Shown here piece after piece: positions 51,577-60,491 of a stretch of 64,000 nt of DNA (positions are counted from its first letter, which is position 1; every line of letters starts with the position of its first letter). Source of the stretch: Actinomycetes bacterium (GTDB taxonomy: Bacteria > Actinomycetota > Coriobacteriia > Coriobacteriales > Eggerthellaceae); contig JAEWQO010000078.1 of NCBI GenBank assembly GCA_023460315.1, positions 1-64,000 on the forward strand, in the 5' to 3' direction. The notes below the pieces were generated by a model. The model saw only the letters and a list, made by a program, of their open reading frames with translations, was not told the DNA's origin and made no database searches. The translations under genes were made by a program, and so were the position numbers.

Positions 51577-53871
51577 TCAGCGTTTCTCGCGTCGATAGAG
51601 ACGTTGGCATACCTCGATGGCAACGACGAGGGCTTCGACGTCTTCCCGTGTCGTGTGGACTCCGAAACTTGCCCTTCCCGTTCCGACCATGCCGATGCTC
51701 GCTGCCAAGGGCAGGGCGCAGTGGCCTCCGGATCGAATGGCCACGCCCAGCTTGCCGCACGCCATTCCCAAATCGGAGGGAGTGATGCCCGCGAGTGAAA
51801 ACGAGACGAGTCCCGTCTGCCCATCCGGCTGGCTGTGATCACCCCATACGGTTGCTCCTTCGATGCCATGGATTCCGCTCAGGAGATATGAGGTCAGCGA
51901 CGCGCTATGGGAAGCGGTCTTGTCCCTGCCCAGACGTTCGAGATAGTCAATGGCAGCCGCCCATGCGATTGCTTGTGAGAGAGGTGGGGTTCCCACCTCG
52001 TATTGGATGGCTCCACGACGCAGGTAGTAGGAGTCGATGCCCGCATGGGAGATGGCGCCGCCGCCGCTTGCCAGGGGATCCATCTCGTCGAATGCCCCGT
52101 CGGATATCCATAGGCCGCCGATACCGAACGGGCCGTACATCTTATGGGCGGAGAAGGCGACGAAGTCCGCACCGAGCGCCTTGACGTCAATTGGAAGGTG
52201 AGGGATGGATTGCGCCGCATCGAGGAAGAAGCGAGCTCCGGCCTCGTGCGCGGCCCGGGCGGCCTTCTCGACAGGATTGATCAGGCCGAGGACATTTGAG
52301 ATGTGTGACATGCAGACGAGCTTTGGATTGTGAAGAAGGAGGTCCTGATAGGCGTTGAGGTCGATTCGGCCGTCACCTTGCAGGGGGATGAAGGCAAGCC
52401 GTGCATTTTTGCGCTGGGCGAGCATGAGCCAGGGAAGCAGGTTTGAGTGGTGTTCAGACATCGTTGCCACCATCAGATCCCCGGCTTGGACGTTGCGCTC
52501 GCCCCACGCTTGGGCGACAAGGTTGCACGAAGCCGAGGCGTTGGCCGTAAACACGGTCTGGCGACGGCTTGCGCCGATGAAGGCTTCAAGCTTCGCGCGC
52601 GCGTCATTAAATGAGGCCGTCGCCTGCGCCGACAGCTCGTACGCACCGCGGTAGACGTTGGCATTCTCGTGCTTGTCGAAATCCGTCTGCGCCTGCAGCA
52701 TGCAGAACGGACGCTGTGTCGTGGCGGCCGAGTCGAGATAGGCGAGCGTTTCCGCCTGGGCGCGGTCGTTCAGGAGCGGGAAGTCTCCGCAGTTGCGTTT
52801 CGCCCAGGCATCGGCCCGATCCAGAGCAATTTTCTCGTCAGGCGAGAGGGTCCTTTCAAGCTTTTCGACGGTTGCGCGTGCGATGTCGATGAGTCGCTGA
52901 TCGGAATCGGAGCGGGGCGAATCTTCGGCTGCCTTTTTGTCTTCCGAGCCATTCCGCCCCGTCTGCCGTTCTTTGTGGGCGATGCGCACGGCTTCGCGTG
53001 CCGACAGCTTTAGATTTCCAAAAAACCTGTTCACACAGGGGGGGATCACGGTGTTTGCGGCCAGCTTCTCTTCACCGAACACCACTTCCCTGACAGAAAG
53101 GGAAGGAAGCGGTCGGTCGATGCCATTCGGCCCCGGGAGGACAAGGGGCGACGCGTCGAGCGTTTCAAGGAATCGCCGCGAGACGAGCAGCGGCGTGCGC
53201 CGGAGCCAAGAAATCCATGAGGTCACCGCATCGAGTTCGGGATCGTCCCGGAACGTCCGACATACGTCGAGCACATGAGAAGGCGCCACCCGTACCTGGT
53301 CGCAAGCGAGAAAGAGAATCGAGTCCGCGTGCGGACACTGCCCGAGAAAGCCAAGGGCGTGATCGAGCACCCCCTTGGTCAGCCCGAACAGTTCGAATCC
53401 ACGTGCAACTTTCGTCGCGGCGCGATCGCGGGCGGCGTTGTACAGAAACACGTCTGGCGCATCCTTTCCCGATGCACGGAAAACTTTGCTCGCCACCTCG
53501 CAGACAGGCGCATAGACCGCAGTTTCTCCCGAAACGAGAAGGGAGACGCTCGCAAGATGGGAGTCCAGCGCAGTGCGGATCGCGTGCTCGACGACGGGGG
53601 ACCCCTCGTAACGCTGGAGCGGCCGGGGAGTGCCGGCGACGGTGTCACCTGACGACGGTTCCTTCCCAGCCTCTTCCTCTCCGCACACGACAGTGTCTTG
53701 AAGGGGGTCTTCGAATTCCACGTTCAGCGGTGTTGTGCCCTCGTCGATGGCGAGGATCAGGGCGGCAGTGCGACTGCAGGCCGAAATGAGATCTGTCTCC
53801 GCGGGGGTCGGGCGTGCTGGAAGCGAGGGACTGGGCTGGTGCGCTGTACGCATGTTGACGGTGCGATTCAT
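51577..53871 (-). CDS. Fusion: NTP-transferase-like domain plus SufS-type cysteine desulfurase
   Basis: A 764-residue two-domain protein; AAGGAG precedes the ATG. The N-terminal part (about 25-290) resembles MobA/MocA-like nucleotidyltransferases: TAALILAIDEGTTPL in place of the ILAAGxGxRMG loop, then PLQRYEGSPVVEHAIRTALDS and SILFLACDQVRVAPSHVLDV. The NTP-binding loop is degenerate and split by an acidic insertion, so catalysis is doubtful. A charged linker leads to a complete class V desulfurase (about 375-764): YLDSAATTQRP, the PLP lysine in FSAHKMYGPFGIGGLW and the active Cys in IRSGGHCALPL. It is first in the operon with the methyltransferase and radical SAM paralogue 2, and would supply sulfane sulfur to that pathway. 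Confidence 0.82.
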   Translation of the reverse strand: MNRTVNMRTAHQPSPSLPARPTPAETDLISACSRTAALILAIDEGTTPLNVEFEDPLQDTVVCGEEEAGKEPSSGDTVAGTPRPLQRYEGSPVVEHAIRTALDSHLASVSLLVSGETAVYAPVCEVASKVFRASGKDAPDVFLYNAARDRAATKVARGFELFGLTKGVLDHALGFLGQCPHADSILFLACDQVRVAPSHVLDVCRTFRDDPELDAVTSWISWLRRTPLLVSRRFLETLDASPLVLPGPNGIDRPLPSLSVREVVFGEEKLAANTVIPPCVNRFFGNLKLSAREAVRIAHKERQTGRNGSEDKKAAEDSPRSDSDQRLIDIARATVEKLERTLSPDEKIALDRADAWAKRNCGDFPLLNDRAQAETLAYLDSAATTQRPFCMLQAQTDFDKHENANVYRGAYELSAQATASFNDARAKLEAFIGASRRQTVFTANASASCNLVAQAWGERNVQAGDLMVATMSEHHSNLLPWLMLAQRKNARLAFIPLQGDGRIDLNAYQDLLLHNPKLVCMSHISNVLGLINPVEKAARAAHEAGARFFLDAAQSIPHLPIDVKALGADFVAFSAHKMYGPFGIGGLWISDGAFDEMDPLASGGGAISHAGIDSYYLRRGAIQYEVGTPPLSQAIAWAAAIDYLERLGRDKTASHSASLTSYLLSGIHGIEGATVWGDHSQPDGQTGLVSFSLAGITPSDLGMACGKLGVAIRSGGHCALPLAASIGMVGTGRASFGVHTTREDVEALVVAIEVCQRLYRREKR

Positions 53872-53903
53872 GGAAGATGCTCCTTTTGCCCTTCGGTATA
53901 GAC

Positions 53904-53930
53904 ATTAGCAATTACTTGATATTGTCTAAT
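53904..53930. promoter_or_regulatory. Operator-like dyad in divergent promoter region
   Basis: ATTAGCAAT (53904-53912) and ATTGTCTAAT (53921-53930) form an imperfect inverted repeat with an 8-bp AT-rich centre. It lies between the divergent desulfurase-fusion and radical SAM/ABC operons (gap 53872-54045) and overlaps the AT-rich promoter zone. It could be the operator that co-regulates both. No regulator gene is adjacent, so the binding factor is unknown. Confidence 0.4.
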
Positions 53931-54045
53931 AGTGAAATATACCCTACAATTGCGTAACGATCAAACGAGCGTTTCATGACGGTTGGCGTCAATCGGCATC
54001 GGCGAGACGAGACGATCGGATGCCGGGGAGGCAGAGGAGGAAACT

Positions 54046-55056
54046 GTGCAGGTTTTTGAACAGGAGATCTATGACATCGTCGAAAAGGGACTCGAAGGAA
54101 ACGGCCTTTCCGACGACGAAGTGCTCACGCTCTATGAGGTAGACGAGACAAGCAAGGAAGCTGCTTATATCCGATGGGCTGGCCAGGAGCTGTCGATGGT
54201 GGCAGCCGATGGCATGGCGGAGATCCATGCCCAGATTGGCCTTAACAGCACCGTCTGTCCGAAGAACTGCAAGTTCTGCTCGTTTGCGGCCTGCAACAAC
54301 GTGCGCAAGGGGAAGTATGAGCTTCCGAAAGAGGACGTGCTCGAGTACGCGAAGATCTATCAGGAGCAAGGTGCGAATCTCATTCTCATGCTGACTACGG
54401 CCAGCTATAGTTTCGACAAGCTTGTCGACATGGTGGGATCGGTCCGCGAGGTCATCTCCTCCGACATGCCGCTGCTCGTGAACACCGACGACATGACGCT
54501 TGGCCAGTGCCGGCAGCTCAAAGCCGCAGGAGCGAACGGTGCCTATCATGCCGTGCGCATGCGCGAGGGCGAGGACACCGGGATTCCCGTCGAGAAGCGC
54601 TTCGAGACGTTTGCCAACCTCCGCGAGGCTGGGCTTTCTCTCTCTACCTGCGTTGAGCCGGTCGGTCCCGAGCATACGCCCGAAGAGATCACCGAAGCGA
54701 CAATGCGCTGCATCTCGACCGATCCCGTTTCGGCGGGCGTGGGCAAGCGCATATCCGTGCCGGGAACCCAGCTTGCCGCTTATGGCATGCTCACCGACGT
54801 GGCCAATTCGAACATGGTTGCGATTTACCGTCTGGCGACAGGGCGCGACCTGCGTCTCAACTGTTCGGCCAATACGGTCATGACCGCGGCGTCCGGGGCG
54901 AACCTTTCGTGGGCCGAGGTGGGATCGAATCCGCGCGACCTGGTTGAACGCACCGAGAACGGCGGACGGGGCAACAACATCGAGTATTGTCGGAAGATGT
55001 TCAACGCCTCGGGATGGCAGGTGCTCGACGGGCCTTCAAAGGGTTGGATGCGGTAA
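54046..55056 (+). CDS. BioB/HydE-like radical SAM enzyme (paralogue 3)
   Basis: A 336-residue paralogue. GTG 54046 follows GAGGAGG at ideal spacing; the longer frame from 53983 runs into the promoter. Cluster motif CPKNCKFC in IGLNSTVCPKNCKFCSFAACN. Other blocks: YHAVRMREGEDTGI, CVEPVGPEHTPEEITEATM, KRISVPGTQLAAYG, NCSANTVMTAASGANLSWAEVGSNPRDLVERTE. It is closest to paralogue 1. It heads the plus-strand operon with the ABC importer genes, which ties the radical SAM chemistry to transport. Confidence 0.85.
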   Translation: MQVFEQEIYDIVEKGLEGNGLSDDEVLTLYEVDETSKEAAYIRWAGQELSMVAADGMAEIHAQIGLNSTVCPKNCKFCSFAACNNVRKGKYELPKEDVLEYAKIYQEQGANLILMLTTASYSFDKLVDMVGSVREVISSDMPLLVNTDDMTLGQCRQLKAAGANGAYHAVRMREGEDTGIPVEKRFETFANLREAGLSLSTCVEPVGPEHTPEEITEATMRCISTDPVSAGVGKRISVPGTQLAAYGMLTDVANSNMVAIYRLATGRDLRLNCSANTVMTAASGANLSWAEVGSNPRDLVERTENGGRGNNIEYCRKMFNASGWQVLDGPSKGWMR

Positions 55057-55120
55057 GTGGCCGTCTCAATGCACGGAGGGAGAGGGAGGACGGCCGCCTT
55101 TTGGGGCGCGTCCACGCATT

Positions 55121-56110
55121 ATGGCTGTTGCTGACATCTATAAGCGAGTGTCGTTCATCGGGCTGTCCGACGCGCTCAAGCTCGCCGCTCCTTTGGCGGC
55201 GATGGTGGTCGCGCTCGTCGTCGAGGCATCGATGCCGACCATCTATCCTGAAGGATATGTCGAGCGGTATTACCCCCTTTTTCTGAGGGGAGCGATCGTC
55301 CTTTACGTGGCACTCGTCGCTCTTTCATGTTGGTTCGAGAAGGTGCGTGTGAAAGTCGTGCATTACTGGGGCCTGCTCATCGTGGCATTCGTCCTGCTCT
55401 CCGTGCTGGAATACGGAACGGTGAAGACGGGCAATATGGAGCTTCCTTACGTGCCGAGTCCCGATCAGATACTCGCCGCCCTGTTCGGGAATGCCTCCAC
55501 GGTGCTCGATAACCTGATCGGGTCGGTAACGCTGCTGCTGCAAGGCATCGCCTGCGGTTTCGTCGCTGGCATGGTGTACGGCACGCTCATGGGCTACAGC
55601 AGGTTCTTCAACTATTGGCTACAGCCGTTCATCAAGATCATCGGTCCAGTGCCTTCCACGGCTTGGATGGCCATCTCTATGGTGCTTGCGCCGAGCAGCC
55701 ACATCGCTTCGGTCTTTCTGGTGGCGCTGACGACATGGTTCCCGCTTTCGGTCAACCTCTCAGGAGGCATCCAGGGGATCAACAAGGTGTATGTCGAGCG
55801 GGCGCAGATCATGGGAGCATCGCACTTCTATATCCTCCGCCATGTCATCTATCCCGCCGCCCTGCCGAGCATTTTCACGGGGATGTTCATGGGTTGCTGC
55901 TTCTCGCTGACGGCGCTGGTGTCTGCGGAGATGCTGGGCGTGCAGTCGGGGCTGGGCTGGTATATCACCTATGCCGAGCAATGGGCTGAGTACGATTTGA
56001 TCTACAGCACCATCATCATCTTCATTCTGCTGGCGTTTATCCTGCTTACCATCCTGTTCAAAATTCAAAAACATGCGATGAAATGGTCGAAGGGAGCAAT
56101 TCAGTGGTGA
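55121..56110 (+). CDS. ABC importer permease 1 (SsuC/ThiX type)
   Basis: A 329-residue inner-membrane permease. The first 100 residues form three extra helices (LKLAAPLAAMVVALVVEASM, LRGAIVLYVALVALSCWF, WGLLIVAFVLLSVLEYG) before the standard core, in which the EAA loop is VERAQIMGASHFYILRHVIYPAALPSIFTG. Permeases of the nitrate/sulfonate/taurine/thiamine-precursor class share this core. The extra N-terminal helices are shared with permease 2 in this operon, so the two are paralogues, probably forming a heterodimer. The ribosome-binding site is weak. Confidence 0.87.
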   Translation: MAVADIYKRVSFIGLSDALKLAAPLAAMVVALVVEASMPTIYPEGYVERYYPLFLRGAIVLYVALVALSCWFEKVRVKVVHYWGLLIVAFVLLSVLEYGTVKTGNMELPYVPSPDQILAALFGNASTVLDNLIGSVTLLLQGIACGFVAGMVYGTLMGYSRFFNYWLQPFIKIIGPVPSTAWMAISMVLAPSSHIASVFLVALTTWFPLSVNLSGGIQGINKVYVERAQIMGASHFYILRHVIYPAALPSIFTGMFMGCCFSLTALVSAEMLGVQSGLGWYITYAEQWAEYDLIYSTIIIFILLAFILLTILFKIQKHAMKWSKGAIQW

Positions 56111-56868
56111 CGAAGGGACGGCATCTCGTCGCAGAGCATGTTGGCCGTGTGTTCAGGTCTGACGATGGGGCCGAGTTGGTCGCGTTGAAGGATTTCAACC
56201 TTGAGGCAGACCGGGGGGAGATCGTCGCACTGATCGGCCCGTCCGGCTGCGGCAAGTCGACGTTCCTGCGTTTGGTGGCGGGCCTTGACAAGCCCCAGAG
56301 CGGCACGATCCTCTACAACGGCGAAGAGGTGGATGGTCCCAATCCTGACCGGGGGTTCGTGTTCCAGCAGGCGAACCTGTATCCATGGCTGACGGTATAC
56401 AACAACGTTGCCTTCGGGCTGAAGGCCCGGGGCGTGTTTCGGGAGCAACGGCCTCGCGTTCAGGAGATGATCGACCTCATGGGCCTGACGGGCTTTGAGA
56501 AGTCATATCCCCATCAGATTTCGGGTGGCATGGCCGCGCGGGTGGCCATTGCCCAGACCCTCGTGCAAGATCCGGGAGTGATCCTGCTCGATGAGCCGCT
56601 CTCGGCGCTCGACGCGTTCACCCGGGCGGTCATCCAGGACGAGATACTCAAGATGTGCCGTGCCTTCGACCCGATCGTCATCTTGGTCACGCACGACATC
56701 GAAGAGGCGGTGTATCTGGCTGACCGGGTGGCAGTGCTCTCGCCGCGCCCCGGCACGAAGATCGCCGAGATACCCATCAATCTTCCCCATCCGCGAAACC
56801 GCACGTCTGAAGAGTTCGTCGAGAGGCGTCGGGCGATACTCGACGTGCTCCAATTCGACGAGGCGTGA
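56104..56868 (+). CDS. ABC importer ATPase (SsuB/NrtD type)
   Basis: About 254 residues. Walker A GPSGCGKST, Q-loop FVFQQANLYPWLTVYNNVAFGL, signature ISGGMAARVAIAQ (the G-x-Q of LSGGQ is replaced by GMA), Walker B VILLDEPLSALD and switch His in LVTHDIEEAV. It is of the class that serves nitrate, sulfonate, taurine and HMP importers. The GTG at 56104 has AGGGAG upstream. An ATG at 56083 is in frame but lacks a site. It overlaps permease 1 by 7 bp and permease 2 by 4 bp. Confidence 0.88.
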   Translation: MVTKGRHLVAEHVGRVFRSDDGAELVALKDFNLEADRGEIVALIGPSGCGKSTFLRLVAGLDKPQSGTILYNGEEVDGPNPDRGFVFQQANLYPWLTVYNNVAFGLKARGVFREQRPRVQEMIDLMGLTGFEKSYPHQISGGMAARVAIAQTLVQDPGVILLDEPLSALDAFTRAVIQDEILKMCRAFDPIVILVTHDIEEAVYLADRVAVLSPRPGTKIAEIPINLPHPRNRTSEEFVERRRAILDVLQFDEA

Positions 56869-57887
56869 GCGAGAGCGAAGGACGAGGATCCGTGGAAGAC
56901 GACATTCCAGAAGAACAGCGCACGGTGATGAAGGCGCGCCCCCGCGAGGCGGTGAAGATGCTGTTGCCGTTCGTGGGCATCTTCCTGGCCTACGGCATTC
57001 ACATGGTCCTTCCGAACGAGTATCCCTCGACGTATACGCCCCATTTCTGGGGGCCGTTCCTGTTGGGGTGCGCGGGAGTGTATGCGGCGGTCTATCTCGT
57101 GGCGCTTTTCCTGGTTCCCGTTCGAAGGAAGGCACTGAGGTTCGCGTGGCTGGTCTGCTTCGTGTTCCTGTTTGTCGAGTGCTACGACATTGCCACGTTG
57201 AAAACGGGCATCCTGAAGCTGCCGTTCATGCCGAGTCCTGACAAGATACTCGAGCAGCTCGTGGCAAACTGGGAGAACATCCTTGCCGCTGCTGCCGCTT
57301 CGCTGCAACTTCTGGCCGTCGGTCTCTCCATCGGGCTGGTGGTTGGATTTGCCTCGGGCGTGCTGTGCGGATGCTCCCGCATCGCGAATTACTGGGTGTC
57401 GCCCCTTCTGAAGATTGTGGGGCCGGTGCCAGGGCTGGTGTGGCTTCCGGTGTTCGTTGTGGGATTCTCCTCGAGCAGGGTGGGGTCGATTGCCGCCATC
57501 GTCATCGCGGTGTGGTTTCCTTTGACGCTCATGCTTTCGAACGCCATCAAGAACACTGACGTCGTCCTGATAGAGCGGGCGGAGACGCTGGGCGCCTCGA
57601 AGCCATTCATCGTGTTTCGGGTCATGGTGCCGAATGCCGTCCCTGCGCTCGCGAACGCTCTGTTCATGGCTTTGGCGGGCTCGTTTGGCGCCTTGGCTTC
57701 CGCCGAGCTGTGCGGCGTGAAGACCGGTTTGGCCCTTGCTGTGAAGATGATGGGATCCGTCGCCAATTTTGGGGTGGTATATGCCTATGTGTTGGCGATG
57801 ATCGTCATCTTCTCGTCGCTCACCATGGTCATGTTTGCGGTGAGAAATTGGTTGCTTCGCTGGCAAAAGGGTCTGGTGCGTTGGTAG
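56865..57887 (+). CDS. ABC importer permease 2 (SsuC/ThiX type)
   Basis: A 340-residue permease starting at GTG 56865, overlapping the ATPase stop (GTGA). An acidic N-terminus is followed by extra helices (VKMLLPFVGIFLAYGIHMVL, FLLGCAGVYAAVYLVALFLV, FAWLVCFVFLFVECYD) and the core with EAA loop IERAETLGASKPFIVFRVMVPNAVPALANAL. PFMPSPDKILEQL parallels PYVPSPDQILAAL of permease 1, showing duplication. It works with the ATPase and the lipoprotein encoded at 57968-59134. Confidence 0.87.
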   Translation: MSESEGRGSVEDDIPEEQRTVMKARPREAVKMLLPFVGIFLAYGIHMVLPNEYPSTYTPHFWGPFLLGCAGVYAAVYLVALFLVPVRRKALRFAWLVCFVFLFVECYDIATLKTGILKLPFMPSPDKILEQLVANWENILAAAAASLQLLAVGLSIGLVVGFASGVLCGCSRIANYWVSPLLKIVGPVPGLVWLPVFVVGFSSSRVGSIAAIVIAVWFPLTLMLSNAIKNTDVVLIERAETLGASKPFIVFRVMVPNAVPALANALFMALAGSFGALASAELCGVKTGLALAVKMMGSVANFGVVYAYVLAMIVIFSSLTMVMFAVRNWLLRWQKGLVRW

Positions 57888-57967
57888 GCGCAGGTTGTGA
57901 GAAGAGTCAACGGGATGCGTGAGGCATCGTTGATATAAAAAGGACATGAGGGAAAGGGACAAGGGTC

Positions 57968-59134
57968 ATGGAAGATATGAATCTGGAACGGGGAGGCGTC
58001 AGCAGGCGCTCGTTTTTGAAAGTGGCGGGCTTTGCCGCCGCATCGATGGCTGCTGCGGGAAGCTTGGCAGCATGCTCGTCGAACGGGGAGAAGGCGGGAG
58101 AAGACACGGGCCAAGAATCGTCGGGAAGCGATCCGTTTGAGGGCGGTTCGACCGGAATGACGCCTGCAACCATCGGCTATTGGGGAGGATCGCCGTGCGA
58201 ACTTCCCGTGTACATCGCCATCATGCATAACTACTTCCAGGAGGCCGGCATCGAGCCCAACATCGTGAAGATCACGAGCGACACTTCGGTGTTGCTGGCC
58301 AACGATGAGATCGACTGTTTCGAGGCCACGCCGGGCGACTTTATGGCTCTCTATAACGGCGAGAACATGAAGCTTCTCGACACCATCCATGTCGGCTGTT
58401 GGTCAGGCGTGACGCTCGATGCCAACATCAAGAACTGCGCGGATCTCGAGGGCAAGAACGTGGGCACCTCGATGATCAATGGCCCGGCCTATACCGAGGT
58501 CATGGCGCTGTGCGCTCGTCAGGGCGGCGATCCGTCGAAGATCAATTGGGTCGCCTACAGCGGAAGCCTGATCCAGCAAGCTTTGGAGAACGGGGAAATC
58601 GACGCGTGCTGTGCCTCGGATGCCACCTGCTATCCCATCCGTGAGAACATCGGCGCCAACTTCTTTTATATTTCGGCGGAGGAGTTAGGCGAGTACTATT
58701 GCTGTTTCATCGGCTGCAACTCCAACACTTTGGAAAAGACGCCCGAGCTCGGCGACAAGCTTGCCCACGCGTTTGCCCTGGCGAGCGACTACATCCAGGA
58801 AGACACGCAACGTGCCATAGACGAGGCGATGGAGAACGGCTATGCGTCCTCGTCGTTCCCCGACATCCAGCGCGAGCTGACCAAGAACTACCTGTTCGAT
58901 CATGGCAACAAGGATGACATGATCCGCTCGGTGAAGGAGCGTTGGCAGGAGCTCTATGACTGCAATCTGCTCACCCAGGCTCCGGCTGGCGAATCGGAGG
59001 TTGATGCCTATCTTGACGAGCTGACCGAGATGGTGGTGGACTTCAGGGGCGACGTTGAGGGGGCAGCCGCCACTGCCGACACCGAAGGCACGTTGGCGCA
59101 CCTGCAGAAACGTGGCACGGCCTATATAAACTAA
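57968..59134 (+). CDS. Cys-rich ABC substrate-binding lipoprotein (NMT1/SsuA type)
   Basis: A 388-residue exported binding protein. The Tat-type signal with lipobox (SRRSFLKVAGFAAASMAAAGSLAACS) is followed by an NMT1/THI5-like fold: TIGYWGGSPCELPVYIAIMHNYFQEAGIEPNIVKI, LANDEIDCFEATPGDFMAL, CADLEGKNVGTSMINGPAYTEVMALCARQGGDPSKINWVAY. It carries 12 cysteines besides the lipobox Cys, including CCASDATC and CCFIGC, which is unusual for SsuA/ThiY/TauA relatives. That suggests disulfides, a metal site or binding of a thiol- or metal-containing ligand. AAAGGGACAAGGG precedes the ATG. It is last of the importer genes. Confidence 0.87.
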   Translation: MEDMNLERGGVSRRSFLKVAGFAAASMAAAGSLAACSSNGEKAGEDTGQESSGSDPFEGGSTGMTPATIGYWGGSPCELPVYIAIMHNYFQEAGIEPNIVKITSDTSVLLANDEIDCFEATPGDFMALYNGENMKLLDTIHVGCWSGVTLDANIKNCADLEGKNVGTSMINGPAYTEVMALCARQGGDPSKINWVAYSGSLIQQALENGEIDACCASDATCYPIRENIGANFFYISAEELGEYYCCFIGCNSNTLEKTPELGDKLAHAFALASDYIQEDTQRAIDEAMENGYASSSFPDIQRELTKNYLFDHGNKDDMIRSVKERWQELYDCNLLTQAPAGESEVDAYLDELTEMVVDFRGDVEGAAATADTEGTLAHLQKRGTAYIN

Positions 59135-59222
59135 GGTGACGCGGACTGCAACAGGCATGGTGGCCAGACGATGTGACCGGCTGGCCGGAGCTTTGACTGT
59201 ACGCGATGAGCGGGATGCCCTG

Positions 59223-59248
59223 TGTGCGGAAGGTTCCTTTTCCGCACA
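59223..59248. other. Hairpin upstream of FtsX-type permease gene
   Basis: TGTGCGGAA (59223-59231) pairs with TTCCGCACA (59240-59248) across an 8-nt loop, about 90 bp after the binding-protein stop and 30 bp before the next start. It may terminate or attenuate the importer transcript. Confidence 0.5.
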
Positions 59249-59278
59249 TCCCGCCGATGGAGGAGAAAGAATTGGTGT

Positions 59279-60490
59279 ATGAGATCTCTGATACTGCATA
59301 GCCTGAAAATGCGCAAGGTGCAGACTGTCTCGGTGGCTCTTTCTGTGGTGTTGAGCGTTGCCATCAGCCTGACGCTCTGCCTTGTATACGGCGGGGTGAC
59401 GCAGGGAATCGAACTGTCTGGACAACGCGGCGGTGCACAGATTATGGTGATTCCCGACAGTGCCGAGAAATATGTGTCTGACACCGAGCTGCTCTATACC
59501 GGCGTTCCGGCACCCATGTATATGGATGCCGGCATTGTCGACGAGATTGCCTCGATGGAAGGCGTTGAACAGGCAAGCGCCCAATTCTTCAGCCAGACGC
59601 TCAATCAGTCATGCTGCTCGGCCACGGGCGAGACGCGTCTGATAGGGGTCGACTTTTCCACGGATTTCGTTGTCACGCCGCTCCTCCCTGAGGGTTTTTC
59701 CGGGCAGGGGCTTGCGGATGACGAGGTGGTGGTCGGCTGTCGGGTTGACGGCATCGTCGACGGCATCATCACCATCGTCGGCAAGAAGTACAAGGTGGTT
59801 GCCACCTTGGCCGAGACGGGAGCCGACTTGGACTCTTCCATCGTTGCCGATATCGACACGGCTCGTGCAATCTCACGGTCTACCGCTGGCTACGAGAGCT
59901 ACTGGGAAAAGTATGGCGATCCCGACACGCTCGTCTCCTGCATCATGATCAACGCGACCGACGATGACGAGCTCTACGCACGCTTGCTCAACAAGCTCAA
60001 TCTCACTGAGGGCATCGCCTTTGTGGAACATTCGGAAACGGCCGAGCGTGCACAGGTGCAGCTTCAGTCGGTGTTCGCCCTTTTGGTGGGGGCCGCGATC
60101 ATCATGGTTGCCGTGTCCCTGCTGCAGCTTTTTGCACGGTTCACTTCATGCGTGTGGGACCGCAAGAGCGAATTGGCGCTGTATCGGGCGCTGGGGGCAA
60201 GCAAGGCGGATTTGAAGAGGCTTATCGGCGGAGAGATGGCCGTCATTATGGGAGGAGGCCTCGTCATCGGTATCATTTTAGGCTTTGCGCTGTACGAGGG
60301 CCTGATTGCCCTTCTGCTGGATTCCCTGTCCTTTCCTTTCGTCGGGCTGGGCGTGGGGCCGGTGGTTGTCCTCATCCTAATAATCGCGGCAGTGTTCGCC
60401 GCGATGGCCGTCGCGGCCATCGCATGGCCGCTTCGTCAGATCGGGCGCATCGATCCCTCACTCGCAATGCAACAAGGAGACATCGATTAA
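59279..60490 (+). CDS. FtsX/MacB-type ABC transporter permease
   Basis: A 403-residue protein with the FtsX topology: one N-terminal helix (VQTVSVALSVVLSVAISLTLCLVYG), a large extracytoplasmic domain (about 45-265) and three C-terminal helices (LLVGAAIIMVAVSLLQLFARF, GGEMAVIMGGGLVIGIILGFALYEGL, VVVLILIIAAVFAAMAVAAIAW) with the KSELALYRALGASKADLKRLI motif. ATG 59279 with GGAGGAGAAAG upstream is the best start. Such permeases with a LolD-like ATPase move lipoproteins, peptides or small molecules outward, or transmit signals. The partner ATPase gene begins 1 bp after its stop. Confidence 0.87.
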   Translation: MRSLILHSLKMRKVQTVSVALSVVLSVAISLTLCLVYGGVTQGIELSGQRGGAQIMVIPDSAEKYVSDTELLYTGVPAPMYMDAGIVDEIASMEGVEQASAQFFSQTLNQSCCSATGETRLIGVDFSTDFVVTPLLPEGFSGQGLADDEVVVGCRVDGIVDGIITIVGKKYKVVATLAETGADLDSSIVADIDTARAISRSTAGYESYWEKYGDPDTLVSCIMINATDDDELYARLLNKLNLTEGIAFVEHSETAERAQVQLQSVFALLVGAAIIMVAVSLLQLFARFTSCVWDRKSELALYRALGASKADLKRLIGGEMAVIMGGGLVIGIILGFALYEGLIALLLDSLSFPFVGLGVGPVVVLILIIAAVFAAMAVAAIAWPLRQIGRIDPSLAMQQGDID

Positions 60491-60491
60491 C

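Noticed and set aside
19984..53960. Shared 11-mer AATTGCGTAAC near 19984 and 53949 as a common operator
   Set aside because: A single short match between unrelated promoters over 64 kb is expected by chance and has no dyad symmetry.
48609..55056. Calling the three radical SAM genes biotin synthase (bioB)
   Set aside because: They share the CxxxCxxC barrel, but no bioA, bioD or bioF genes are present, three divergent copies coexist, and typical biotin-synthase residues are not evident.
56514..57962. 482-codon minus-strand frame opposite the ABC importer genes
   Set aside because: Very His/Arg/Gln-rich antisense translation of conserved ABC genes; not a gene.
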